Below, in pieces: positions 1-8,688 of a stretch of DNA of 64,000 nucleotides. This DNA is from Xanthomonas campestris pv. badrii (lineage in GTDB: Bacteria; Pseudomonadota; Gammaproteobacteria; Xanthomonadales; Xanthomonadaceae): contig NZ_CP051651.1 of assembly GCF_012848175.1 (NCBI RefSeq), positions 1,736,001 through 1,800,000 on the forward strand, given 5' to 3'. The position numbers and the translations under genes are program-made. Each line of letters starts with the position of its first letter. Position 1 is the first letter of the stretch. The notes beneath the pieces were generated by a model. The model was given only the letters and a program-made list of their open reading frames with translations. It did no database searches and was not told the origin of the DNA.

Positions 1-1802
1 CTCTGGCTGGTCTGGATCGCAGCGCTACGGAACTGCAGCAGAGCGGGCTGAACCAGATCTTCGATGAGAAGAAGGTTGCGGAACAGCAAGAACTGGCGCA
101 AGTCGCCGGCGAGGTCGCGTTTAGGTCGGCCAAGGAACTCATTTCCTACAAGAGGGAGCAAGCGGCTGCAGACGCAGAACAGGCCATGGCCGATCTGGAA
201 GCGGCCAAGGGTGATCCGGACGCGACGGCAACGGCGAAGGCACGCCTGCTCGCAGCCAATGACCAACTCGCGAAATGGAACGACGCGGGAGCTGCAAAGC
301 AGATCACCCAAGTGACTGCGGGCGCACTGGCTGCTGCTGTCTCTGGCGGCAATGTCCTGAGCGCAGCCGGTGGCGTGTTGATGAACGAAACGTTGTTGCC
401 GAAGTTCGCTGACGCATTGCAAAAGGGCGGCATACAGCCGGGGAGTGGTGCCGAGGCCACATTGATGAGTGGCCTTGGAGCGCTACTCGGCGCTGCGGGC
501 GGTCTCCTGGGTGGCGATGTGCAGGCTGGCGCAGCGTCGGGCAATGCGGTCCAGACCTATGGTTACTACGACTATCGCGAAGGGCGTGCGCAACGGCAGG
601 CGATGGCTGCCGAGGCATTGAAGAATGTCGGGATCACTGATCCCAACGAAGTTGCCGGTGTCAATGCACTTCTCGATAACTGCGTGAAGCTCGGCTGCGA
701 TCCGGACAAGCTAGTCCTGTTGCTCAAATCGCCGGATGCAGCATCAACGCTGCGAGAGCTCGCGCAACCTGAGAGCGTTGCCTTCCAGCGCTATGGCAAG
801 GGCTTCAATGAGCTAGACGAACAGCAGCGCAAAGATGTTATTAACCACATTCCAACGGGAGAAGTCAGCGTTGGTGCTATTGAAAAAAACCCGGTTGGGA
901 CCGTCACCGTTGGAGCTGTGGGAAGTGCTCATGCAGATGGCACAGCTGCTTCTAACACTGAGGGAGCTAACCATTCACAGGAAATCGCGGACTCGCAGCA
1001 ATCGCAAGATGAAAATTTAAGACTGAAGGGGGCGACGGTTGTCTCCAATCTCGCCATCGCAGGTGGGAAGAAGGTAGAGCAGTTCAAGAACTGGCTGGGC
1101 GAAGACAATGCAGAGACTGCTGCGCTGGTCTTGATGGCGGCGGCAGGTGGCCCGGTGAAGACGTTGGGCAGTACACTGTGGGCGGCGACACCGATAGCGG
1201 GGTATTTTTCGGAAAAGAAAGAGGAGTATCTGGTCAATCCGTTGACACCGTTCATCGGCGCCAACGCATTTGGTGCTGTGACCGATCGTGATCAGCAAGC
1301 GGTGCAGCCTGCGAGCCATGCGACTAGCTCGATGCTTGTGGACACGCTGCTGTCGTCGCTTGGTGTACTGGGTACCAAAGCCGGTGCGATCGGCATCATT
1401 AAGAGTAGCGATGGATTTTCGGGGGCAGTGAAAGATGCTGAGGAACATATCTCTCTCCCCAGTGCACAAGAGTTAACTGCTGCAATCACCCAAGAAAGTT
1501 CGGAAATTATTACAAGGAATGTAGATCCGAAAATTTTGATTGGAAGGCAGGGCCGAGATGAGATTTCAGGATCACAAGTGAAGCGATTTACGAAAGACAT
1601 GAAAGCTAATGGCTATGATGTGAATCACCCCATCGACGTGGCTAAAGTTGACGGAAAGTTGATTATTATTGATGGACACCACCGGGCACTTGCCGCTCCA
1701 AGAGCTGGTATTAAAGAGGTTCCGGTCAACGTGCATAACGTGACTAGAGAAGAGGCGGATCAGCTGATGCGAGAAGCTGCAGAAGCCCGGGGAGGACGCT
1801 AG
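1..1802 (+). CDS. CdiA/FhaB-type exoprotein, C-terminal part (5' end outside window), ParB-like toxin tip
   Basis: The reading frame is open from the first bases of the window, so this is the 3' end of a larger gene. It starts with a charged, probably coiled segment and a glycine/alanine-rich pretoxin region (about nt 300-560), typical of two-partner-secreted contact-dependent inhibition proteins. From about nt 1440 composition becomes AT-richer. The last ~95 residues resemble the ParB/sulfiredoxin nuclease fold: ...DPKILIGRQ..., a conserved IDGHHRALAA core (compare ParB G-E-R-R-W-R-A) and a closing VPVNV strand. Inferred role: effector delivered to neighbouring cells, where the tip may act as a nuclease or NTP-dependent enzyme. 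It is followed after 2 bp by a small AT-rich gene, as expected for a toxin-immunity pair. I see no VENN motif in the visible part. Confidence 0.8.
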   Translation, partial: LAGLDRSATELQQSGLNQIFDEKKVAEQQELAQVAGEVAFRSAKELISYKREQAAADAEQAMADLEAAKGDPDATATAKARLLAANDQLAKWNDAGAAKQITQVTAGALAAAVSGGNVLSAAGGVLMNETLLPKFADALQKGGIQPGSGAEATLMSGLGALLGAAGGLLGGDVQAGAASGNAVQTYGYYDYREGRAQRQAMAAEALKNVGITDPNEVAGVNALLDNCVKLGCDPDKLVLLLKSPDAASTLRELAQPESVAFQRYGKGFNELDEQQRKDVINHIPTGEVSVGAIEKNPVGTVTVGAVGSAHADGTAASNTEGANHSQEIADSQQSQDENLRLKGATVVSNLAIAGGKKVEQFKNWLGEDNAETAALVLMAAAGGPVKTLGSTLWAATPIAGYFSEKKEEYLVNPLTPFIGANAFGAVTDRDQQAVQPASHATSSMLVDTLLSSLGVLGTKAGAIGIIKSSDGFSGAVKDAEEHISLPSAQELTAAITQESSEIITRNVDPKILIGRQGRDEISGSQVKRFTKDMKANGYDVNHPIDVAKVDGKLIIIDGHHRALAAPRAGIKEVPVNVHNVTREEADQLMREAAEARGGR

Positions 1803-1804
1803 GT

Positions 1805-2242
1805 ATGAATATGGATAATATAAATTCAATATTTTTATTTGTTAATCTTCAATGTCGCCTAATGAGTGAATTTTCGGAACTATATCCTGGGGTGAAGGAT
1901 TGGCGGTGGCTTTCCGACTTCCCTAGAAGCGGTAAGCTAATGGTTGATTTCGATCAATGGAAATTTGTGAGGCATGGCTCAGGGTTGCGGTTTGAGAGGC
2001 TGATTCGCGAGCCAAACTGGGTCGTAGACATTCATAAATTTATTGACAATCCAAAAATAGTTGATAGTTGGCGGCTACTTCAGTTTTATGAGTCTTACGG
2101 AAAAATTGTGGATGAGGTCCGAATTGTTTCGGAATTAAACGAATTTTGCTCAAAGGGCATTTTTGTTTCCAGTGGTCCTGGGCAATATACTTTAGTGGCG
2201 GAACCCCAGAGACGGAGGGAATTAACCGGGCCGCCAGCATGA
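1805..2242 (+). CDS. Putative CDI immunity protein for the ParB-like toxin
   Basis: A 145-residue protein beginning 2 bp after the toxin stop codon. It is much more AT-rich than flanking DNA, typical of exchangeable cdiA-CT/cdiI cassettes. No signal peptide or membrane segment is visible; it is acidic and aromatic-rich (WRWLSDFP, WRLLQFYESYG), consistent with a cytoplasmic toxin-binding protein. I do not recognise a family. The last 10 or so residues (PQRRRELTGPPA) read into GC-rich sequence and may be a read-through over the junction with the next, truncated module. Function is assigned from position only. Confidence 0.6.
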   Translation: MNMDNINSIFLFVNLQCRLMSEFSELYPGVKDWRWLSDFPRSGKLMVDFDQWKFVRHGSGLRFERLIREPNWVVDIHKFIDNPKIVDSWRLLQFYESYGKIVDEVRIVSELNEFCSKGIFVSSGPGQYTLVAEPQRRRELTGPPA

Positions 2243-2324
2243 CCGGCAGTCATTGCGTCAGCATCAGCGGCAGCTCGCTCAACGGCACCGGCGCATAGGG
2301 TAGTTTGAGCGGTCGTACCCGGCC

Positions 2325-5300
2325 ATGGGTCGCGCAGCAAACGGCCTCGGTGGCATCAACGCCTGGCGCAGCAATGGCCCTGGCCGTCGCTACCTGATCG
2401 AGACCGATCCGCGCTTCGTCAACTACGACAATTTCATCAGTAGCGACTTCCTGCTGGACAAGCTGGGCGTGGACCCGGAGTGGACCCAGACCCGCCTTGG
2501 CGACGGCTTCTACGAGCAGCGCCTGGTGCTGGACCAGATCACCCAGCTCACCGGTCGCCGTTACCTGGGCAACTACGCCGATGGCGTGGCGCAATACCAC
2601 GCCTTGCTCGAGTCTGGCGTGGCTGCTGCAGGCCAGCTGCAATTGAGCATGGGCGTCGGCCTCACCGCTGCGCAGGCGGCTGCGCTCACGCAGGACATCG
2701 TGTGGATGGTGGAGCAGGACTACCAGGGCCAAAAGGTACTGGTGCCGGTGGTCTACCTGGCCTCCAACTCGCTGCAGCTGCGCGGCAATGGGGCCTTGAT
2801 CGCCGGCGGCAACGTCGAGCTCAACGCCACCAACGCCCTGAGCAACCAAGGCGTCATCGCCGGTACCGATGTCAGCGTCACCGCCGGCAACCTGCTCAAC
2901 CAGGGCCAGATCGAGGGGCGCGATGTGGGGCTTGCGGCCGGCAACAATCTGGTTAGCGAAGCGGCCAAGGCCATCAATGGCGCGGGCATCCTGTCCGGCA
3001 TCAGTGCCAGCAATACATTGCAACTGTTTGCTGGCAACGACTTGACCCTGACCGGCACCCGCGTGCAGGCGGGCGCCAGTGCGGCGCTGACTGCAGGCAA
3101 TAATCTCAGCCTCACGCCTAGTGCCTTGCGCGACGACAATGGCCTGCTGCGTGGCGGCGATGCCGTGTCACTCGTCACGGGTAAAGACCTGATCGTGTCC
3201 GCAGGCAACGACCTGCAACTGCATGGCGTCAGCATCAATGCGGGCGGTAGCGCGGCCTTGCTGGCGGGCAACAATCTCTCGCTGACCCCGACCACCGGTC
3301 TGGACGGCAAGGTCGCCACCCGCACCAGCATCAGCACCGGCGACAGCCTGCAGCTCACCGCCGGCAACGACCTGACCATCCGTCAGGCCGAGGTCAAGGC
3401 CGGGGGTGATCTGATCGCCGCAGCAGGCAATAACCTCACTGTCGAGTCCGTGCTCAACGACAGCGAGACCAACAGCTACAACTCGCGCAATGGCAAGACC
3501 CGCGTCACTACCACGACCACGACGCAAACCATCGACCAACAGGCGCTCACTGCCGGCGGCAACCTGATCCTCAGCGCCGGCAACGACGTCAATCTGGTCG
3601 CTGCCAAGCTCGATGCAGGCAAGGGCGTGGGGATCAGCGCCGGCAACGACATCAACGCCAGCACGCTGACCACGGTGGACACCAGCGATGTCCTGGAAAC
3701 GCGCAAGCGCTTCAAGCAAACCACCAGCACCCGCGACGAAACCGTCCACGGCACCGAGTTCAGTGCCGGTGGCAACCTCGCCATGCAGGCGGGCAACGAC
3801 ATCAGCCTGACCGCCGCATCGGCCGCCACCAAGGAAGGCGGCATCACCCTGGCCGCTGGCAACGACGTCAATCTGCTCGCCGCCAGCGAGCAGCACGATG
3901 CCGTGCAGGACATGACCAAGAAGAAGAAGGGCACGTTCAGCAGCAAGACCACGACGACGCATGACGAGTGGCACGACAACGTGGCGGTCACCACCACGCT
4001 CAGTGGCGACACGGTGCTGATTGCAGCGGGTAACGATCTGCTGTCGCAAGGCGCGCAGATTGTCGGCACCGGCGACGTCACGCTTGCAGCAGGCAACAAC
4101 CTGAGCTTGGAAACTGCTCAGAACACGCATAGCGAAGAGCATGACAAAGTCACCACCAAGTCCGGTCTGTTCGGAAGTGGCGGTATCGGGGTGACGCTCG
4201 GTAAGCAAAAGGTCACCACTGGCGCCGACATCGACCAGATCACGCATACCGGGACGACGGTCGGCAGCCTGGAGGGCGACGTCACCCTGGTGGCCGGCAA
4301 CAAGTTGGCGATCACGGGCAGTGATGTCATGGCGTTGCAGGGCGACCTGACCGCGACCGGCAAGGATATCGCGATCACGGAGGTCTACAACGACAGTGAT
4401 GCGGAACAGCGCAGCAAGTTTAGCCAAGGTGGTTTGTCGCTTACCTTGAGTTCGGCTGCGATCAGCCTGGCACAGGCGGCAAACGACAGCTACAAGGCCA
4501 GCAAGGCGGTCAAGGGCGACAGTCGCATGGAAGCACTTGTGCTCGGGTCGGCGGCCTACAGTGCGTATGGGGCAGGGCAGGCCCTTGCACAGGCAGGCAG
4601 TTCGCTAGGCGGCAGCGCAAAAGATGCGGCTCAGGGCGCCAATCTGAGCATTGCCATCAGCATCGGCGGCAGCAAGAGCGAGAGCAAGAGCACGCAGACG
4701 GCCAGTGTCGCGCAAGGCTCCAAGCTACAGGCAGGCGGTGACGTCAACCTGATTGCGACCGGTGGCGGCGACCAGAGCAACTTGTTGATTCGTGGGAGTG
4801 ACATCAAGGCGGGCAATGATCTGCTGCTGGCAGCCGATCACAATGTACTCATCGAAGCAGCCAAGAACACCGCCGAGCAAAAAAGTACCAGTAAGAGCAG
4901 CAGCGCGTCGTTGGGTGTCGGCATCACTTACGGCCCGGATGGTGCCGCATTTGGCGTGATGATCAGTGCAGCTGGATCGCGCGGCAAGGCCAATGGCGAG
5001 GACGTGACCTACAGCAATAGTCATCTGGCTGCGGGCAACACGGCCACGGTCATCAGTGGCAATGACACCACGCTCAAGGGCGCGCAGCTGTCGGCGGACA
5101 AGGTGATCGCCGATGTCGGTGGCAATCTGAGCATCGAGAGCCTGCAGGACACCAGCACGTACGACAGCAAGGACAAGAGTGTTGGTGCGAGTGTGACCTT
5201 TGGTGCAGGGTTCAGTGCCAGCGCCAGCTATAGCAGTAACAAGGTCAGTGGCGACTTTGCCAGCGTCACCGAACAGAGCGGTATCCAGGCCGGCGATGGC

Positions 5301-7025
5301 GGCTTCGACATCCGCGTGGGCGGCAACACCGATCTGAAAGGCGGCGTGATCGCAAGCACCCAGGCGGCGGTGGATGCCGGCGCCAATCGCCTGCAGACCG
5401 GCACGCTGACGGTGAGCGACATCACCAACACCAGCAGCTATGAAGCCAAGGGCATCAGTCTCTCGGGTGGCTACGCTGCCGGTGGCAGCAACGGCAAGGA
5501 TGGGGCCAAGACCGAGACCCAGACGCCACCGACGACCAACAACGGCAGCAATTGGTCCTGGCAAAACCAGGGCAGCGGCGCGCAAGGCGCAAGCGCCGGC
5601 TACTCCAGCAAGAGTGGCAGCGAAACCTCGCTGACCACCAGCAGCATTAGTGGTGGCACGGTGGTTATCACCGACCAGGCCGGCCAACAAGCCAAGACCG
5701 GGCAGAGCGTCAGCGATGTGCTGGCGGCACTAAACCGCGATGTGCTCACCGGTGATGGCGCCAATGGGCTGGTGAAAGGTTGGGATGGGCAGAAGCTGCA
5801 GCGGCAAGTGAGCGCCGGAGCGGAGATCACGGCGACGTTTGGGCAGCAGGCCAGCAAAGCGGTCGGGGACTACGCGTCGAAGAAAGCTTTGGTTCTCCGC
5901 GCGCAGGGAGACTCAGAAGAAGCCGCAAAATGGGATGAAGGCGGCGAATACCGCATAGCTGCGCATACCGCGATGGGACTGCTTGGTGGAGGTGTTGAGG
6001 GCGCACTTGGGTCAGCGGCGGCTGCAACGGCGGCACCAGTTGTTTCAGAACTCACCAAGAATTTGCCAAAGGGCGTGAAGGAAGCCGTTGGTGCTGGCTT
6101 GGCGGCTGGGCTGGGCGCGGCAATTGGCGGATCAGCAGGCGCGGCCACCGCGTTTAACGAAGACGCTAACAACCGGATGCTGCATCCAGACGAAGTGAAG
6201 TGGATCCGAGAAAACGCAGCTGAGTTCGCAAAAGTACAGGGAATCGGCGAGAAGGAAGCCTACAATATTCTATTGGTAGAGGCTGCTGCTTATGTGGACA
6301 AAGACATTCAGGACAAGCTTTCATTGCTTGGTGCCGGATATGAAAACGAGGCTGCGATTGCATTTCTTGCGACCAATCGTGCGGTCTATGGTAGCGTTGA
6401 GTCCTTTGATAATCGGCATCGCAACGATGCCAGCATGTTCGCAAATGAGCTAGGGCGCAGCACCGGAGATTTCGTCGATGTATTCAATGCACTGGCGGAT
6501 GCGGGAGGAAGCAAAGACGATTGGCATTTGGCCCTTGCACCAGCGAATACTGCGTTCGCAAATGCATCATCTTCTCAGTGGGGGGTGTTTAAACTTCAGG
6601 TCGCCAGTGCTGGTGCGGGAGCACTTGCTGCGGCAGGTGTAATTACCTATCCCACATTGTCATGGTGGGCTCAAACCGGACTTAAAAGCGGAGTTCAGAG
6701 TGCTGCCATTTACACTCTTACTACCGCCGCCAAAGCCAACAGCGAACGGTTGGACACAGGCAAGAATTTTACAGAAACGTTTGCAAATAATTTCTCGTGG
6801 CCTAAGCTCGGTGTTGCAGCCACAGTCGGTGCGGCGGGAGGCGTGTATACCCAGCAAATGTTGACCTGGGCAGGCTTGCCGATCGGGTTCTTGCCAAGCG
6901 TTCAGAGCATAGGCGGCATAGTTATCCGAGGAAATCAAATGGCCCAAGGAACTGCTATTTCAAAAGCGGCAAACGCTGCAGTCGATCACTACAAAGATAA
7001 AGATGCGGAAGATTCCAACCCATGA
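2325..7025 (+). CDS. Orphan, 5'-truncated CdiA/FhaB with a predicted membrane-acting toxin tip
   Basis: A 1566-codon frame that begins in the middle of a filamentous-haemagglutinin protein. There is no signal peptide, no TPS secretion domain and no Shine-Dalgarno at the first ATG; an in-frame stop lies 24 bp upstream (2301-2303). It starts at the YLIETDPRFVNYDNF segment, which in complete CdiA/FhaB proteins follows the TPS and first repeat region. Residues ~150-1100 are AGNDL/AGNNL-type haemagglutinin repeats. An EDANNR motif (residues 1279-1284) looks like the Xanthomonas counterpart of the VENN pretoxin border. The final ~280 residues carry two Gly/Ala-rich hydrophobic stretches (about 1424-1450 and 1492-1536), suggesting a membrane-inserting toxin. 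It is probably a silent reservoir module expressed only after recombination with the upstream full-length gene. Expression is doubtful. Confidence 0.75.
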   Translation: MGRAANGLGGINAWRSNGPGRRYLIETDPRFVNYDNFISSDFLLDKLGVDPEWTQTRLGDGFYEQRLVLDQITQLTGRRYLGNYADGVAQYHALLESGVAAAGQLQLSMGVGLTAAQAAALTQDIVWMVEQDYQGQKVLVPVVYLASNSLQLRGNGALIAGGNVELNATNALSNQGVIAGTDVSVTAGNLLNQGQIEGRDVGLAAGNNLVSEAAKAINGAGILSGISASNTLQLFAGNDLTLTGTRVQAGASAALTAGNNLSLTPSALRDDNGLLRGGDAVSLVTGKDLIVSAGNDLQLHGVSINAGGSAALLAGNNLSLTPTTGLDGKVATRTSISTGDSLQLTAGNDLTIRQAEVKAGGDLIAAAGNNLTVESVLNDSETNSYNSRNGKTRVTTTTTTQTIDQQALTAGGNLILSAGNDVNLVAAKLDAGKGVGISAGNDINASTLTTVDTSDVLETRKRFKQTTSTRDETVHGTEFSAGGNLAMQAGNDISLTAASAATKEGGITLAAGNDVNLLAASEQHDAVQDMTKKKKGTFSSKTTTTHDEWHDNVAVTTTLSGDTVLIAAGNDLLSQGAQIVGTGDVTLAAGNNLSLETAQNTHSEEHDKVTTKSGLFGSGGIGVTLGKQKVTTGADIDQITHTGTTVGSLEGDVTLVAGNKLAITGSDVMALQGDLTATGKDIAITEVYNDSDAEQRSKFSQGGLSLTLSSAAISLAQAANDSYKASKAVKGDSRMEALVLGSAAYSAYGAGQALAQAGSSLGGSAKDAAQGANLSIAISIGGSKSESKSTQTASVAQGSKLQAGGDVNLIATGGGDQSNLLIRGSDIKAGNDLLLAADHNVLIEAAKNTAEQKSTSKSSSASLGVGITYGPDGAAFGVMISAAGSRGKANGEDVTYSNSHLAAGNTATVISGNDTTLKGAQLSADKVIADVGGNLSIESLQDTSTYDSKDKSVGASVTFGAGFSASASYSSNKVSGDFASVTEQSGIQAGDGGFDIRVGGNTDLKGGVIASTQAAVDAGANRLQTGTLTVSDITNTSSYEAKGISLSGGYAAGGSNGKDGAKTETQTPPTTNNGSNWSWQNQGSGAQGASAGYSSKSGSETSLTTSSISGGTVVITDQAGQQAKTGQSVSDVLAALNRDVLTGDGANGLVKGWDGQKLQRQVSAGAEITATFGQQASKAVGDYASKKALVLRAQGDSEEAAKWDEGGEYRIAAHTAMGLLGGGVEGALGSAAAATAAPVVSELTKNLPKGVKEAVGAGLAAGLGAAIGGSAGAATAFNEDANNRMLHPDEVKWIRENAAEFAKVQGIGEKEAYNILLVEAAAYVDKDIQDKLSLLGAGYENEAAIAFLATNRAVYGSVESFDNRHRNDASMFANELGRSTGDFVDVFNALADAGGSKDDWHLALAPANTAFANASSSQWGVFKLQVASAGAGALAAAGVITYPTLSWWAQTGLKSGVQSAAIYTLTTAAKANSERLDTGKNFTETFANNFSWPKLGVAATVGAAGGVYTQQMLTWAGLPIGFLPSVQSIGGIVIRGNQMAQGTAISKAANAAVDHYKDKDAEDSNP

Positions 7026-7492
7026 TTGATATAATTTTTGCGGTATCCGCCGGGATTTCAACCCCATTCATCGCGAGCAAGATTAATAAATTTGGAAAGA
7101 TAAAATTGTTCTGTTTTGGCTTTGTTGTTGGACTGTTTTTTTCTTTAATTTCAGCATTTTATTATCATTTCTTCGGACTTCAAAATTTTTCGCGAGGGTT
7201 TGATTTTTATACATCACCCCAAACAATTATTCCAGGCCTAATATTTCCTTTTTCATTTGGAATTATGGCGGCTCTAATGCAACTTATGTATCCCCTGATG
7301 ACGTGGAAGCAAGCGGAGAGGAAAATTTTACGGTCAGGCTTTGCAATAACAAAAATAGATAATTTAAAAAGCATTCAATATTCAAAAGGCGACTTCGATT
7401 TAATCGCGATTTTTGGTCAAGAAAAGGTTCCGACGCGCATAAAGATTTTTAGAGGAAAAAGAGAGATCGGATTGATGGAGCTTAAAAATTGA
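7022..7492 (+). CDS. Putative membrane-embedded immunity protein of the orphan CDI module
   Basis: A 156-residue protein whose ATG overlaps the stop codon of the orphan cdiA (ATGA), the tightest coupling in this locus. It is strikingly AT-rich. Three hydrophobic segments are visible (residues about 1-20, 27-50 and 70-95), followed by a basic, soluble C-terminal half with a short beta-rich stretch. Membrane-integral immunity proteins are known for CDI toxins that dissipate the proton-motive force, so this topology matches the hydrophobic tip of the preceding gene. No family is recognised. The role is inferred from position, composition and topology. Confidence 0.6.
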   Translation: MIDIIFAVSAGISTPFIASKINKFGKIKLFCFGFVVGLFFSLISAFYYHFFGLQNFSRGFDFYTSPQTIIPGLIFPFSFGIMAALMQLMYPLMTWKQAERKILRSGFAITKIDNLKSIQYSKGDFDLIAIFGQEKVPTRIKIFRGKREIGLMELKN

Positions 7493-7596
7493 AAACCAGT
7501 GGATTCATATCCGATTTTGAATAGCTCTACGGCTTTGAGTCCAATTCCGTCCCCCGAGCAGATTTGACGTGAAGAAACATGTTCCCGAAGAGCAGA

Positions 7597-7980
7597 TCAT
7601 CGGCTCCCTGCGCGATGCCGGGGCAGTTCGTCCACTTGTTCGCACTCCTCACCAATCACCGTGATTACCAACGCACGATCATGCACTGTGACGCACAATT
7701 TTGAACCGATAGCAAAGCCCACTTGCTCCAACCAACGGCCACGCAAGCGAAGTGCGGGCACGCGCTGTTGGCTGTCAGGATAATAGCCATAACCCACGGT
7801 GCACTGCTTGGTTGGGCGCACACGTCGCGGTGGGCGTTGTGCGCGGGCAAGCTCGGCGGCGTCGAGCGCGGCGATTTGTTCCGGCGTCAGCATGGGGCTT
7901 GTCGCCGATTCGACAATCGTCCACTGCACTTTCTTTTTGCGCTTGGATGCTTGACTGCGGGAAGACGTCGATTGGCGCAT
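7597..7980 (-). CDS. SymE-family toxin (type I toxin-antitoxin)
   Basis: A 127-residue, very basic protein. The C-terminal half (VPALRLRGRWLEQVGF...) matches the SymE toxin family, whose E. coli member is an SOS-induced AbrB-fold protein that inhibits translation and condenses the nucleoid. The N-terminus is a Lys/Arg/Ser-rich tail. The start is well supported by GAGGAGG seven bases before the ATG. It sits just after the CDI modules, convergent to them, a common neighbourhood for SymE genes in Xanthomonas as I recall. Its leader contains a strongly folded RNA and an anti-Shine-Dalgarno sequence, described separately, consistent with RNA-level control. Confidence 0.75.
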   Translation of the reverse strand: MRQSTSSRSQASKRKKKVQWTIVESATSPMLTPEQIAALDAAELARAQRPPRRVRPTKQCTVGYGYYPDSQQRVPALRLRGRWLEQVGFAIGSKLCVTVHDRALVITVIGEECEQVDELPRHRAGSR

Positions 7981-8028
7981 GGCAAAACCTCCTCGCTCCT
8001 ACGAGACCATCGCCAAGGGCGACGGGAT

Positions 8029-8103
8029 GTCGGGAGGTTAGAAACCGCACGTAGCCGGCGGGCTTATTTCCCCGAAGGGTGTTGTATTAGCCGCCCTCCC
8101 GAC
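8029..8103 (-). ncRNA. Structured RNA in the symE leader, C4-antisense-like
   Basis: Read on the minus strand, a 75-nt element closed by a perfect 9-bp stem (GTCGGGAGG with CCTCCCGAC). Inside are a GGCGG/CCGCC stem and a CCC-TTCG-GGG hairpin with GGGGAAATAAGCC, which resembles the C4 antisense RNA of phages P1/P7 (about 77 nt, also located upstream of the gene it controls). Its 3' strand contains AACCTCC, exactly complementary to the symE Shine-Dalgarno GGAGGTT (minus strand, 7992 to 7986). Structure and complementarity are seen directly; the C4 relationship is from memory and needs a covariance search. Confidence 0.5.
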
Positions 8104-8140
8104 GCAGGCATTGCGTCGGTTTGCACCTGCGAGCAGGCAC

Positions 8141-8170
8141 AAAAAACCCACCGGTTTGACGGAGGTGGGC
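8141..8170 (-). terminator. Rho-independent terminator/attenuator in the symE leader
   Basis: On the minus strand GCCCACC, an 11-nt loop and GGTGGG are followed directly by TTTTTT. It lies upstream of the structured RNA and about 160 nt before symE, so it either ends a transcript coming from the right or acts as an attenuator within the symE leader. Confidence 0.6.
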
Positions 8171-8260
8171 ACCGCTACGTGAGGAGTTTCTACGCTCCTT
8201 GATGGAGAGATTGCTATCGGTTGAATCCGGTGTCAACCCATGCGCGGGGAGCAAAGAACG

Positions 8261-8293
8261 GGGTCAGGTGTAATTAGTAGGTCAATCTGACCC
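8261..8293. repeat. REP-like inverted repeat
   Basis: GGGTCAG (8261-8267) and CTGACCC (8287-8293) form an inverted repeat around an AT-rich core. It resembles the GGGGTCAG...CTGACCCC REP-type elements mobilised by RAYT transposases in xanthomonads. A single element; no transposase nearby. Confidence 0.35.
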
Positions 8294-8532
8294 TGAAGTT
8301 TGCAGGTCGCTTCAATTGCAGCGCGGACAGCACCCGTGTTGCAACCGGTACTGCCGGTGACATAGGCGCTCAGGACGGAGCTAATACGCAGGACGCCCCA
8401 CTCGCCACGTCGGGCGGCATCGTCAAGATGTCGGTCGCACCGGTGATGTCCAACGATAATGGGTTGGTGCGCAGAACCGTCGATCAGGCAAATGTGCAGC
8501 CCACCGCAGCTAGCGATCTCCCCCAAGGTTGA
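8281..8532 (+). pseudogene. Possible gene remnant, C-terminal fragment of unknown protein
   Basis: An 83-codon open stretch with Xanthomonas-like codon use ending in TGA, but with in-frame stops directly before it and no start or ribosome-binding site. The conceptual peptide (with internal TATSGGIVKMSVAPVM-like wording) matches nothing I recognise. It abuts a REP-like inverted repeat, so it may be the 3' remnant of a gene lost at the edge of the CDI island. Weak call. Confidence 0.25.
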
Positions 8533-8688
8533 GTAGCACATCAGTTCGAGTCCCTACTCCGAGGAGATTGAATCTGGCGGCGCAACGTCATACGGCGTAG
8601 CTGAGCGCAAGCTCGTTTGTTTGTGTAGTCACGGCTTGCACAGATGCTCTGGCAAGCTGGCGAACGTTGATAACTCGCTACCACTCTC

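Noticed and set aside
3168..4427. 419-codon minus-strand open frame inside the orphan cdiA
   Set aside because: Mirror of the haemagglutinin repeats; Gly/Ala/Val-rich, no start signal or domain.
8233..8541. 102-codon minus-strand open frame
   Set aside because: Crosses the REP-like repeat, lacks a ribosome-binding site, and the opposite frame has more natural codon use.
8551..8570. tRNA T-arm-like GTTCGAGTCCC
   Set aside because: No flanking stems pair as a T-arm or acceptor, and no other tRNA parts are nearby; could be chance or a worn attachment site.
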